A DNA stretch of 64,000 bases from Xanthomonas hydrangeae (GTDB lineage Bacteria; Pseudomonadota; Gammaproteobacteria; Xanthomonadales; Xanthomonadaceae), in NCBI GenBank assembly GCA_905142475.1, contig LR990730.1:4712001-4776000 (forward strand), read 5' to 3'. Below are positions 1 through 8,386 of this stretch, piece by piece (position 1 is the stretch's first letter; each line of letters starts with the position of its first letter). The notes beneath the pieces were generated by a model. The model saw only the letters and a list, made by a program, of their open reading frames with translations. It was not told the origin of the DNA and did not search any database. Position numbers and translations under genes: made by a program.

Positions 1-1
1 C

Positions 2-742
2 GCCGGCAGCGTGCGCGTGCTCGGCGCCGACCCGGTCAGCGGCAAGGAAGTCAGCGCGCGCATCGGCCGCTTCGGCCCGATGGTGCAGATCGGCACGGTC
101 GAAGACGAAGAAAAGCCCACCTTCGCCTCGTTGCGCCCGGGCCAGAGCATCTTTTCGATCTCCATCGAAGACGCGCTGGAACTGTTCAAGATGCCGCGCG
201 CGCTGGGCCAGGACAAGGAACAGGACGTCAGCGTCGGCATCGGCCGGTTCGGGCCGTTTGCGCGCCGTGGCAGCGTCTATGCCTCGCTGAAGAAAGAAGA
301 CGACCCGTACACCATCGATCTGGAACGCGCGGTGTTCCTGATCGAAGAGAAGGAAGAGATCGCGCGCAATCGGGTGATCAAGGAATTCGACGGCAGCGAC
401 ATCCAGGTGCTCAACGGTCGCTTCGGCCCGTACATCAGCGACGGCAAGCTCAACGGCAAGATCCCCAAGGATCGCGAGCCGGCGTCGCTGAGCTTCGAAG
501 AAGTGCAACAGTTGCTGACCGACACCGGCAAGCCGGTGCGCAAGGGCTTCGGTGCGAAGAAGGCCACGCTGAAGAAGAATACGGTCAAGGATTCATCGCC
601 GAAGAAGACCGCAGTCAAGAAGACCGCCACCAAGACTGCCGCGACCAAGACCGCTGCCAAGAAGGCCCCGGCCAAGAAAGCCGCCGCCAAGAAGGCCGCC
701 AAGCGGGTGGTCAAGAAAGTGGCGAGCAAGGCGGCAGGCTGA
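2..742 (+). CDS. topA: DNA topoisomerase I, C-terminal part (5' end outside window)
   Basis: This is the tail of the type IA topoisomerase that relaxes negative supercoils. The reading frame is open back to the window edge, so the start and the catalytic core lie upstream. Three copies of the topoisomerase C-terminal repeat are visible, each with a GRFGP core (IGRFGPMVQIG, IGRFGPFARRG, NGRFGPYISDG). They are followed by a strongly basic tail of about 60 residues built from Lys-Lys-Thr/Ala units (AKKAPAKKAAAKKAAK), a typical nucleic-acid-binding extension of proteobacterial TopA. The stop is 8 bases before tsaC, so the two are probably co-transcribed. Identification rests on the repeats and tail only, because the active-site tyrosine is not in the window. 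Confidence 0.93.
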   Translation, partial: AGSVRVLGADPVSGKEVSARIGRFGPMVQIGTVEDEEKPTFASLRPGQSIFSISIEDALELFKMPRALGQDKEQDVSVGIGRFGPFARRGSVYASLKKEDDPYTIDLERAVFLIEEKEEIARNRVIKEFDGSDIQVLNGRFGPYISDGKLNGKIPKDREPASLSFEEVQQLLTDTGKPVRKGFGAKKATLKKNTVKDSSPKKTAVKKTATKTAATKTAAKKAPAKKAAAKKAAKRVVKKVASKAAG

Positions 743-750
743 GTCGCACG

Positions 751-1326
751 ATGCAATCGGTACCCAGCCCCGCGCTCAGTGTGGATAACGCCGTCGCTGC
801 CCTGAACCGGGGCGGCGTGATCGCCTATCCCACCGAAGCGGTGTGGGGACTGGGTTGCGACCCGCGCCAGGAAGCGGCCGTGCTGCGGCTGCTGGCGATC
901 AAGCGGCGCCCTGTCGACAAGGGCGTGATCGTGGTGGCCGCCAGCGTGGATGTCCTGCACGAGTGGGTGGACTTCGACGCGCTGGAGGCTGCGCGCAAGC
1001 AGGAGGTACTGGCCAGCTGGCCGGGCCCGCACACGTGGATCCTGCCCGTCACCGCACAGGTGCCGCGCTGGGTCACTGGCGCACATGACGGGCTGGCAGT
1101 GCGCATCAGCGCGCATCCGGTCGTCGCCGCGCTCTGCGCAGCCTGGGGGGCTCCGTTGGTGTCCACCAGCGCCAACCTGGCCGGGGAGCCACCCGCACGC
1201 AGCCGGCAGGCGCTGGACCCGGCGCTGCTGGCCAGCATCGATGGCGTGGTGGATGGCGAAGTGGGCGCGTTGGCGCAGCCGACCCAGATCCGCGATGCGC
1301 GCAGCGGGCAGATCCTGCGCGACTGA
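751..1326 (+). CDS. tsaC: Threonylcarbamoyl-AMP synthase (Sua5/YciO/YrdC family)
   Basis: Makes L-threonylcarbamoyl-AMP from threonine, bicarbonate and ATP, the first step of t6A37 modification of ANN-decoding tRNAs. The 191-residue length fits the short TsaC form without the Sua5 C-terminal domain. Visible family motifs are GGVIAYPTEAVWGLGCDP near the N-terminus, the basic IKRRPVDKG segment that lines the nucleotide site, and STSANLAGEPP towards the C-terminus. It starts 8 bases after the topA stop. Confidence is high for the family and for TsaC rather than YciO because of the length and the KRRPVDKG motif. Confidence 0.93.
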   Translation: MQSVPSPALSVDNAVAALNRGGVIAYPTEAVWGLGCDPRQEAAVLRLLAIKRRPVDKGVIVVAASVDVLHEWVDFDALEAARKQEVLASWPGPHTWILPVTAQVPRWVTGAHDGLAVRISAHPVVAALCAAWGAPLVSTSANLAGEPPARSRQALDPALLASIDGVVDGEVGALAQPTQIRDARSGQILRD

Positions 1327-1468
1327 GTAGATCCAGGCCAGATGGCACGTGCGGCGGGGCGCGAAGCCCTATGCGGTTGCCGCGTCGCTGATCCGCCGGC
1401 CTGCATGACCCAAACCAGTTCAGCCGCTCCCCCTTTGACACAGCCGGACAGACGCGCACACTGCGGTC

Positions 1469-2239
1469 ATGCGTACCGTCCTGACCCTTCTGTTGCTGGC
1501 CACCGCGCTGCCTGCGTCGGCGGCCAGTACCGCCAGCAAACCCGATCCGAATGTACGGATCTACCGCTGCGTCAGCAGCACCGGCACCGTGGCGCTGCAG
1601 GACGCGCCGTGCAGCAGCGGGCGCCAGCAGGTGCTGGACCTGCAACGCCCGCAAGATCCGCCGCCGCGATCGGAACGCGCTGTCGTCGCCCCTGCCACCG
1701 TCGCAACGCAGCCGCCACGCGAGGTGCGCATCATCACCGTGCAGCCGCCACAGCCGATGTATGAGTGCACCACTGAAGACGGCAACCGCTACACAAGCGA
1801 CAGCCCGGAAGGCAATCCGCGCTGGGTGCCGACCTGGGGCCCCGCCTATGTGGGCAACGGCATTGCCCCGCCGGTCAACGGCGGCGGCATCCAGCGTCCG
1901 CCGATCTCGGTGAGCCCGCGCCCGGCGGCATCGGTGCAAGGTGGCTCCGGACGGGGTGGAAGCCTGCGCGGAAGCGCAAGCTTCGGAGGCGGCGGCTATC
2001 AGGGCGGTTACAACGGCGGCGGCTACGGCGGCGGCACGGTGATCGTGCCCTATGGCAATGTGCAGATCCGCGACGAATGCCACGCCCTGCCGGAGCAGGA
2101 AGTCTGCGGGCGGCTGGCCGATCGCCGCTGGGAGCTGATCCGTCGCTACAACAGCGCCTTGCAGAGCGAGCGCGAGGACCTCAGCCGCGAACAACGCGGC
2201 ATCGACGCACGCCTGCAGCGCGATTGCGGCGGCGCATGA
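1469..2239 (+). CDS. Exported DUF4124-like protein with Gly-rich segment
   Basis: A 256-residue protein of unknown function. A signal peptide is clear (MRTVLTLLLLATALPASAAS). The mature N-terminus carries a DUF4124-like motif, IYRCVSSTGTVALQDAPC, with two cysteines about 16 residues apart. A central region (about residues 150-190) is rich in glycine and tyrosine (GGGYQGGYNGGGYGGG). The C-terminus has several cysteines (DECHALPEQEVCGRL) and charged helical sequence ending in RDCGGA. The stop overlaps the ATG of the next gene (ATGA), and that gene has the same architecture, so the pair looks like a tandem duplication translated from one message. Confidence 0.75.
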   Translation: MRTVLTLLLLATALPASAASTASKPDPNVRIYRCVSSTGTVALQDAPCSSGRQQVLDLQRPQDPPPRSERAVVAPATVATQPPREVRIITVQPPQPMYECTTEDGNRYTSDSPEGNPRWVPTWGPAYVGNGIAPPVNGGGIQRPPISVSPRPAASVQGGSGRGGSLRGSASFGGGGYQGGYNGGGYGGGTVIVPYGNVQIRDECHALPEQEVCGRLADRRWELIRRYNSALQSEREDLSREQRGIDARLQRDCGGA

Positions 2240-2904
2240 GGCGCTGGCTACTGTTGTTGTTGATGGGATGGATGTCGGTCGCCAGCGCCCAGGACGTGAC
2301 CATTTACCGCTGCACCGATCCGACCGGCTCGCTCACGGTGCAAAACATGCCGTGCCCGAAAGGCGTACAGCAGCAAAAGAAAGTGATGACTGCGCCGGCC
2401 GCCGTACCGTTTGCGCCCGGCGGATCGAGCGCAGCATCGCCTACGCGCACAGCGCCCTCTGCACAACCGCGCGCCACCCCGAAAACCGAGGCGCCCGCTG
2501 CTGCACCCGTTGCGGCACCAGCACCGGTTGCGCCGACGTCACCTGCCACGCCCTCGACCTCCACACTGCCACCGCCGCCGTTGTTCGAATGCACCGCGCA
2601 CGACAACGGACGCTATTTCACCGAAGACCGCGAACCGGCCACACGCTGCCTGCCGATGCAGACCACCAACCTGGCGGGCGGGCCGGCCACCGGCGGCGGC
2701 AGCGCCTGCGAGGTGGTCACCGATCGCTGCGCGCCTGTTCCGGATCAGAGCCTGTGCGAGGCCTGGCGCAAACGCGCCGAGCAGGCCGAGGCAAGCTGGC
2801 GTTTCTCCGACGAGGCGCAATCGGCCGAACGCAAGCAGCGCTTGGATCAAATGCGCCGCGTGCTGGACGAAAGCCGCTGCGCGAATCCGTCCGCAACGCC
2901 TTGA
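2236..2904 (+). CDS. Exported DUF4124-like protein, paralogue of the preceding gene
   Basis: A 222-residue exported protein of unknown function. I chose the ATG at 2236, which overlaps the previous stop as ATGA and opens a good signal peptide (MRRWLLLLLMGWMSVASAQ); the frame is open further upstream but only as a shadow of the preceding gene. It repeats the motif IYRCTDPTGSLTVQNMPC, then has a long Ala/Pro/Thr-rich linker (about residues 55-115) instead of the Gly-rich region. The cysteine-bearing C-terminus (CEVVTDRCAPVPDQSLCEAW) resembles the neighbour's. Probably periplasmic. Confidence 0.75.
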   Translation: MRRWLLLLLMGWMSVASAQDVTIYRCTDPTGSLTVQNMPCPKGVQQQKKVMTAPAAVPFAPGGSSAASPTRTAPSAQPRATPKTEAPAAAPVAAPAPVAPTSPATPSTSTLPPPPLFECTAHDNGRYFTEDREPATRCLPMQTTNLAGGPATGGGSACEVVTDRCAPVPDQSLCEAWRKRAEQAEASWRFSDEAQSAERKQRLDQMRRVLDESRCANPSATP

Positions 2905-3076
2905 TGCTGCAACCAGCGGTCCAGCGCAGGTCAGTCAGTTCGACGGCGCTGCGTTTGCTGGGCCGATGTTTTAAAGCCACTGGCAACCTACAGCGATCAC
3001 CAGATGGCATGTGCGGTGCACCGACCAGCAGCGCAAGCGAGCAACCTCGCGGCCCCCTGACTCGCGCGCAGGCGGG

Positions 3077-3853
3077 TTAAAACCCGTAACGCAGGAATCC
3101 GCCATCCACCGCGATGCATTCGCCAGTGATGTAACTGGCTGCCGGCAGACATAGAAAACCGACCGCCGCGGCGATTTCCTCCGGTTCGCCGATGCGGCGC
3201 ATCGGGGTGCGTTCGATCACCTGCTCGTAGTAATCCGGATCCGACAGCGGCCCGGATGTGCGACGGGTGCGGATGTACCACGGCGCCACCGCATTGACGC
3301 GGATGCCGTCCTCGGCCCATTCCACCGCCAGATTGCGCGTCATCTGCTGCAACGCGGCCTTGGTCATGCCGTACGGCGCGCCGCTGCGCACATGGGTGAT
3401 GCCGGAGACGCTGCCGACGTTGACGATCGCCGAAGCCGCGTGGCGGGTCAGCAACGGGTGCGCATAACGCGACAATTCGAAAGCGGAGAACACGTTGGTT
3501 TCGAAGATGCAGCGCCACTGGTCTTCGGTGTAGTCGATCGCCGCGCGGGTGATGTTGCCGCCGGCATTGTTGATCAGCAGGTGCAGGCCATCGGCGTGGT
3601 CTTCCACCCAATCGAGAATGGCGCGACGTTCTTCATCGTCGGCCACATCGGCGGCCAGGCCATGCAATTCGCGCTCTGGGAATTCTTCGGCGAGTTCGTC
3701 GCGCGCCTGCGCCAAGGCATCGGCATCGCGCGCCACCATCAGCAGATCCGCGCCGAAGCCGAGCAGTTCGCGTGCGATGGCAAAGCCAATGCCGGCGCTG
3801 GCACCGGTGATGAGCGCGGTCTGTCCATCCAGCCGCCAACGATGGGTTGTCAC
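3077..3853 (-). CDS. Short-chain dehydrogenase/reductase (tropinone-reductase-like)
   Basis: A classical SDR of 258 residues that should use NAD(P)(H) on a carbonyl or alcohol. Visible are the Rossmann motif TGASAGIG near residues 17-24, NNAGG around the middle, the catalytic Ser in NVGSVSG, the catalytic YxxxK as YGMTK, and the C-terminal ITGECIAVDGGF strand. The spacing and WRLDGQTALITGASAGIG opening resemble tropinone-reductase-like SDRs, but the substrate cannot be read. The start is GTG, preceded at 8 bases by GAGG. It is alone on its strand, so no pathway can be inferred from neighbours. Confidence 0.9.
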   Translation of the reverse strand: MTTHRWRLDGQTALITGASAGIGFAIARELLGFGADLLMVARDADALAQARDELAEEFPERELHGLAADVADDEERRAILDWVEDHADGLHLLINNAGGNITRAAIDYTEDQWRCIFETNVFSAFELSRYAHPLLTRHAASAIVNVGSVSGITHVRSGAPYGMTKAALQQMTRNLAVEWAEDGIRVNAVAPWYIRTRRTSGPLSDPDYYEQVIERTPMRRIGEPEEIAAAVGFLCLPAASYITGECIAVDGGFLRYGF

Positions 3854-3959
3854 GTGGGTGATCCTCTTTCAAGACGCAGGAAACGGCCGCTGCAGCGTGA
3901 TTGACGCCTGCGTGCGGCCCGAGCGTTAGGATACCGCCACCCCAAGCGAGGTCACGACG

Positions 3960-4175
3960 ATGAAACTGCATTGGATTCCTGCAGCCAGCCTGGCGTTGTT
4001 GCTTGGTGCCTGTCAGCGACCGCAACCTGCGCCCACCGATCAAAAGCCCGAGCCGCAGGCCACCGCCTTGCGCGAGCACATCCAGGAACCGTTGAACAAG
4101 GCGCACGCGGTGCAGGCGGCGACCGATCAGGCAGCAGACGATCAACGCAAGGCGATCGACGCAGCCACACAGTAG
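3960..4175 (+). CDS. Small lipoprotein, unknown function
   Basis: A 71-residue protein with a lipoprotein signal (MKLHWIPAASLALLLGAC; lipobox LGAC, Cys 18). The mature part is short, hydrophilic and rich in Ala, Gln and Pro, then helical (LNKAHAVQAATDQAADDQRKAID). Small helical lipoproteins of this kind are often outer-membrane anchored, but no family is recognised. A strong stem-loop follows directly, which supports a real, independently terminated transcript. Confidence 0.65.
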   Translation: MKLHWIPAASLALLLGACQRPQPAPTDQKPEPQATALREHIQEPLNKAHAVQAATDQAADDQRKAIDAATQ

Positions 4176-4180
4176 AAACG

Positions 4181-4207
4181 ACAACGCCGGCACAAGGCCG
4201 GCGTTGT
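4181..4207. terminator. Bidirectional stem-loop between convergent genes
   Basis: A 10-bp perfect stem (acaacgccgg / ccggcgttgt, extendable by one C-G pair) with a short loop lies between the small lipoprotein gene and the convergent sppA stop. There is no strong T run on either strand, so it may act as a two-way terminator or as an mRNA 3' stabiliser. Confidence 0.7.
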
Positions 4208-4235
4208 CGATGCATCACCTTGAAAACGTGCTGCG

Positions 4236-6134
4236 TCAGAAACCGCAGAAGCAATACGCCAGCGATTTGACCGGCGTGCCACCGGCCTTGCTGTCATGCA
4301 CGGCGTCTTCGACGAAGCGCAACTGGGTATCCACTTCCGGCAGCGAGCGCGCCAGCATGGCGCGTGCCATGGCCGAATCGCCCAGCATCCAGGCGCCCAT
4401 GCGACTGCCGGCAAAGCCGCTCATGAACTGCGAGAACGGCGTGGCCGGCTTCTCGACATAGCGCACGCGGAACTTGCCCTTGCTCAACTTTGCCCGATCG
4501 GCTGCGTCGGCCACCGCTTCGGACATGCCGCCGAACGCGTCCACCAGGCCGTGCTGCTTGGCCTGCGCCCCGCTCCACACGCGGCCGCGTGCGACCTTGT
4601 CGATGGCCTCCACCGATTGGTGACGCGCCTGCGCCACCTTGCCGGTGAAGTCGGCATAGCCCTTGTTGATCACCGCCTGGATGACCTGGCCGGCGGCCGG
4701 GTCCAGCGGACGGGTGATGTCGAAGGCACCGGCAAAGCGCGTGGTGCCCACGCCATCGGTATGCACGCCGATCTTGTCCAGCGCACGGGTCAGGTTCGGC
4801 ACCATGCCGAAGATGCCGATCGAGCCGCTGATGGTCGACGGGTCAGCATAGATGCGATCGGCATTCATGCTGATCCAGTAACCGCCCGAGGCGGCCAGAT
4901 CGCCCATCGACACCACCACCGGCTTGCCGGCCTGCTTGAGCGCGACCACTTCGCGACGGATTTGCTCGGAGGCGAACACTTCGCCACCGGGCGAATCCAC
5001 GCGCAGCACCACCGCCTTGACCTCTTCATCGTCGCGCGCCTGACGCAGCAGCGCGGCAGTCGATTCGCCACCGATGCGGCCGGCCGGCTGCTCGCCACCG
5101 CTGATCTCGCCAGCGGCCACCACCACGGCCACCTGCGGGCGGCTGTCCATCGAACGCCGCGCCTGCAACTGGGTGAGATAGCTGGCGAAATCGATGTTGC
5201 GGAAGCCGGCATCGGCATCGCTGTCGGCCACGCCCCGCTTGGTCAGCAAGGCATCGACCTCTTCGCGGGTCTTGAGACCGTCGACCAGCTTCTGCTGCAG
5301 CGCGAACTTGGCCAGGTCGCCACCGGCGGCGGTCACGCCTTCGGGCAGCGTATCGATGCCGGCGGTCAGCTGCGCCGGGCTCAGCTTGCGCGCGGTACCG
5401 ACGTCGGCCAGGTAGCGCTGCCACACGTCGTTCATCCAGAACAGATCGGCCTCCTTGGCGTCGGCCGAGGCCGCGTCGAGGATGTACGGCTCGGCAGCGG
5501 ACTTGTACTCGCCTACGCGGAACAGATGCACATCCACGCCCAGCTTGTCCTGCAGGCCTTCGCGGAAATACTGGCGATAGCGGCCAAGGCCTTCCAGCAG
5601 CACGCTGCCCATCGGGTCGAGATAGACCTCGTTGGCCTGCGCGGCCAGCAGGTACTGGCCCTGGCTCATGCTTTCGCTGAAGGCCACGATCTGCTTGCCG
5701 GAGGCGCGCAGCTTCTGCAAGGCCGCGGCGACTTCGCGCTGCGAGGCGAAACCGGCCGGCTGGAACTTGTCCAGGTTCAACAGCACCCGTTCGATCTTGC
5801 GATCCTTGCCGGCCGCCTCGATCACCCGCACCAGGTCGCGCAGCTGCACCTCTTCGGCGCTCTTGTCGCCGACTGCCTTGGCCAGCGAACGGCTCACCGG
5901 GTCGGCGCTGAACTGCTCGACCAGGGTGCCTTCGGGATTGATCACCAGCGTGGTGCGCTCGGCCAGCGGCTTGGTGCCGTCGCCACGCGCGATCGCCACC
6001 ACAAACAGCAGCAGCATCAGGAACAGGAAACCGAAAAACGCCAGGTTGAAGATCAGGCGCCGGGTGAAATTCATCACATCCCACAGGCCGACGAAGAAAC
6101 TGGCGATGGGATTGCGACGCACGGGGTGGTTCAT
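4236..6134 (-). CDS. sppA: Signal peptide peptidase SppA (protease IV, 67 kDa form)
   Basis: Membrane-anchored serine protease that degrades cleaved signal peptides in the inner membrane. At 632 residues it matches the long double-domain form (E. coli SppA is about 618). One transmembrane anchor lies at residues 27-50 (LIFNLAFFGFLFLMLLLFVVAIA). The catalytic Ser/Lys dyad is split over the two halves: Lys211 in GEYKSAAEPY and Ser416 in GDLAASGGYW. The start has GGAG 6 bases upstream. The MATE gene ends 84 bases upstream on the same strand, so they may share a transcript. Confidence 0.95.
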   Translation of the reverse strand: MNHPVRRNPIASFFVGLWDVMNFTRRLIFNLAFFGFLFLMLLLFVVAIARGDGTKPLAERTTLVINPEGTLVEQFSADPVSRSLAKAVGDKSAEEVQLRDLVRVIEAAGKDRKIERVLLNLDKFQPAGFASQREVAAALQKLRASGKQIVAFSESMSQGQYLLAAQANEVYLDPMGSVLLEGLGRYRQYFREGLQDKLGVDVHLFRVGEYKSAAEPYILDAASADAKEADLFWMNDVWQRYLADVGTARKLSPAQLTAGIDTLPEGVTAAGGDLAKFALQQKLVDGLKTREEVDALLTKRGVADSDADAGFRNIDFASYLTQLQARRSMDSRPQVAVVVAAGEISGGEQPAGRIGGESTAALLRQARDDEEVKAVVLRVDSPGGEVFASEQIRREVVALKQAGKPVVVSMGDLAASGGYWISMNADRIYADPSTISGSIGIFGMVPNLTRALDKIGVHTDGVGTTRFAGAFDITRPLDPAAGQVIQAVINKGYADFTGKVAQARHQSVEAIDKVARGRVWSGAQAKQHGLVDAFGGMSEAVADAADRAKLSKGKFRVRYVEKPATPFSQFMSGFAGSRMGAWMLGDSAMARAMLARSLPEVDTQLRFVEDAVHDSKAGGTPVKSLAYCFCGF

Positions 6135-6218
6135 GGAAAACTCCGTCGAAAAGACGCTGCATGCAAGTAATGCTGCCCAGCATACCGGCTGCGCAGCACG
6201 CGCGGCATGCGCTGAAAG

Positions 6219-7595
6219 TCAGGGGGCCGCGCCGGCAGTCAGCCGCCGGCTGGTCTGCCGGAAGCGCAGCCCCATCAGGATCGACGCCACGGTCAGGCCC
6301 AGGATCAGCCCGATCCACATGCCCTGCGGTCCCCAGCCAAGGCCCAGGCCCAGCCCGGCGCCGATCGGCATGCCCACACCCCAATACGAAAACATCGCCA
6401 GGAACATCGGCACGCGGGTGTCCTTGAGCCCTCGCAGCGCGCCGCTGGAGAGCACCTGGATGCCGTCGGGAAACTGGAACGTGGCCGCATACAACAGCAG
6501 CACCGAGGCCAGCGCCGCCACCGCCACATCGTCGGTATAGACGCTCACGATGGCGTCGTGGCCCAGCAACAACACGCTGGCCGACAACGCCTGGGTGCCC
6601 AGCACGATGGCGTAGCCGGCCCAGGCCGCACGCCGCATGCCGAGCGGATCGCCGCGCCCCACCGCATGCCCGACCCGCACGGTGGTGGCCTCGGCCACGC
6701 CCATCGGGATCATGAAACACAGCTGCGCGACGTTGATCGCAATCTGGTGCGCGGCCGCTTCGGTGGAGCCGAGCCGGCCGATCAACAAGGCGGTGACGAT
6801 AAACAAGCCGCCCTCCATCAAGACGGTGATGCCGATCGGCAGGCCGGTGCGCAGCAGATCGCCGATGGCGCGCCAGCGCGGCCCTTCGAGGTGATTGAAC
6901 AACTGCAGATGCGCAAAGCGGCGCGAGCGCCACAGATACAGCGCAAACGCCAGTGCCTGCACCCACATGGTGATCGCCGAGGCCATGCCCAGGCCTTGCG
7001 CACCGTGCTCGGCAAAACCGAATTTGCCGTAGGTCAGCGCATAACCCAGCGGCGCCAGCACCAGCAAGCCACCGAAGCCCAGCAGCATGGTCGGCAGCGT
7101 CCAGTGCATGCCTTCGCTGAGGTAGCGCATGCAGAAGTAGAACGTCAGCGCCGGCCCGCCCCAGCGCACCGCATGCAGGAAGTCGGTCGCGCCCGGCACG
7201 ATGTCCGGCGCAATCCCGAAGGTCGGCAGCAGCGGCGGCACCGCGCTCAGGAAGGCGAACATCACAGCGCCCAGCCCCAGCGACAGCCACAGGGCCTGGC
7301 GGAACAACGGGCCGATGTCGCGCTCGCGACCGGCACCGACCAGTTGCGACACCGAGGCGGTCAACGAGATCAGCGTGCCGATCGGCACCAGCATCGGCAG
7401 CCACAACAACGAAGTGCCGATAGTGACCGCCGCCAACGTCGCGGTGCCGTGGTGGCCGGCGATGACGTTGTCGACGAAACCGATCAGGCCGGTGGAGACG
7501 TGGCCGAGCACCAGCGGCAGCGCAAGCAGCCCGGTGGTGCGCACTTCCGCAGCGAAGCCTGGCCTCGCGGACGTGGGTGCAGGAGAAACAGACAT
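6219..7595 (-). CDS. MATE family multidrug efflux transporter (NorM-like)
   Basis: An inner-membrane antiporter of 458 residues, the normal MATE length, with about 12 hydrophobic segments in two halves. The first MatE domain begins LLALPLVLGHVSTGLIGFVDNVIAGHHGTATLAA, with the usual early Asp in the FVDN segment. The second half includes GLPIGITVLMEGGLFIVTALLIG. It should export cationic or hydrophobic compounds using a H+ or Na+ gradient; the substrate is unknown. The gene precedes sppA on the same strand and follows the DUF3106 gene. Confidence 0.92.
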   Translation of the reverse strand: MSVSPAPTSARPGFAAEVRTTGLLALPLVLGHVSTGLIGFVDNVIAGHHGTATLAAVTIGTSLLWLPMLVPIGTLISLTASVSQLVGAGRERDIGPLFRQALWLSLGLGAVMFAFLSAVPPLLPTFGIAPDIVPGATDFLHAVRWGGPALTFYFCMRYLSEGMHWTLPTMLLGFGGLLVLAPLGYALTYGKFGFAEHGAQGLGMASAITMWVQALAFALYLWRSRRFAHLQLFNHLEGPRWRAIGDLLRTGLPIGITVLMEGGLFIVTALLIGRLGSTEAAAHQIAINVAQLCFMIPMGVAEATTVRVGHAVGRGDPLGMRRAAWAGYAIVLGTQALSASVLLLGHDAIVSVYTDDVAVAALASVLLLYAATFQFPDGIQVLSSGALRGLKDTRVPMFLAMFSYWGVGMPIGAGLGLGLGWGPQGMWIGLILGLTVASILMGLRFRQTSRRLTAGAAP

Positions 7596-7768
7596 GACAA
7601 ACCGATCGCTGCGCGGACTACGGCCGTGCCGGGAGGCGCTGGCACCGGGTCGCGCGGGGCCGACATCTTACCCGCACTGTGCGACGTGGGTCAGTCAGCC
7701 TCCCATGCGCCAGCGGCGCGCGGACACGCGACGGTGCGTTGAGGGTTTCGACAGCAACGGTTTCGACA

Positions 7769-8386
7769 TCAGCGCGCCAGTTGCCGCTTCAACCATGCAT
7801 TACGCGTTGCAGGCGCTTCAGCCAGCAAGGCATCACGCAAGACATCGCGCTCCTGCGGCGGGGTGCGTTGCGCCAACAGCGCCAACTGCTCCAGCTGCGC
7901 GGCATCCAGGCTGCGCAGCACGTTCAAGAGTGCGTCGCGCTGCCCTGGCGGCACGTAGCCGATCAACGGCTGCAACGGGGAATAGAACGCGCCCAGCTGC
8001 GAACCCAGCCGCCAGCCATCGCGATGCAGGCGATCCATGACGGTGAACTGCGTGCGCAGCGCGCGTTGCTGGTCTTCGGGCAAGGCATGCAGACGCTCGC
8101 GTGCCTGCCGCAGTACCACCCGGTCGGTGGCGGTGAGTCCTTTCCACGCGGCATAGCGGGCGCGCAACTCGGCCTGTTGGGCAGGCGTCAATGCGTCCCA
8201 GCGCGCGCGTTGCTGTGCGGCGCTCGGGGTCGCGGACGTTGGAGTCGCGGGTGTCGCGGCGACCGGCGTTGAGCCACCTGACGGCGCGGCAGCGCTGCCT
8301 TCTTCCAAGGGCGCCGGCAGGGCTTGCGCACCGGCCACCCCGACAGCAGCGCACAACAGCAGGCCGCACCACTTAATTCTCGTCAT
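7769..8386 (-). CDS. Exported DUF3106-like protein
   Basis: A 205-residue protein. The ATG at 8386 gives a signal peptide (MTRIKWCGLLLCAAVGVAGAQA), so the upstream extension of the frame is not coding. After a Pro/Ala/Thr linker comes a helical region with the DUF3106 pattern WDALTPAQQAELRARYAAWKGL, then PEDQQRALRTQF and further charged helices. Its function is not known; the repeated W-x-x-L-x-P-x-Q style suggests a periplasmic helical protein. The start overlaps the end of the upstream membrane-protein gene by 14 bases, so the two are translationally coupled. Confidence 0.8.
   Translation of the reverse strand: MTRIKWCGLLLCAAVGVAGAQALPAPLEEGSAAAPSGGSTPVAATPATPTSATPSAAQQRARWDALTPAQQAELRARYAAWKGLTATDRVVLRQARERLHALPEDQQRALRTQFTVMDRLHRDGWRLGSQLGAFYSPLQPLIGYVPPGQRDALLNVLRSLDAAQLEQLALLAQRTPPQERDVLRDALLAEAPATRNAWLKRQLAR

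Noticed and set aside
277..1116. Long minus-strand open frame across topA and tsaC
   Set aside because: Antisense shadow caused by high GC; two well-identified genes occupy the plus strand.
3901..3932. TTGACG ... TAGGAT as promoter of the small lipoprotein gene
   Set aside because: The 20-base spacing is too long for a normal sigma-70 promoter.
4296..6170. 624-codon plus-strand open frame
   Set aside because: Lies opposite sppA, is His/Gln/Leu-rich as expected from an antisense frame, and matches no family.
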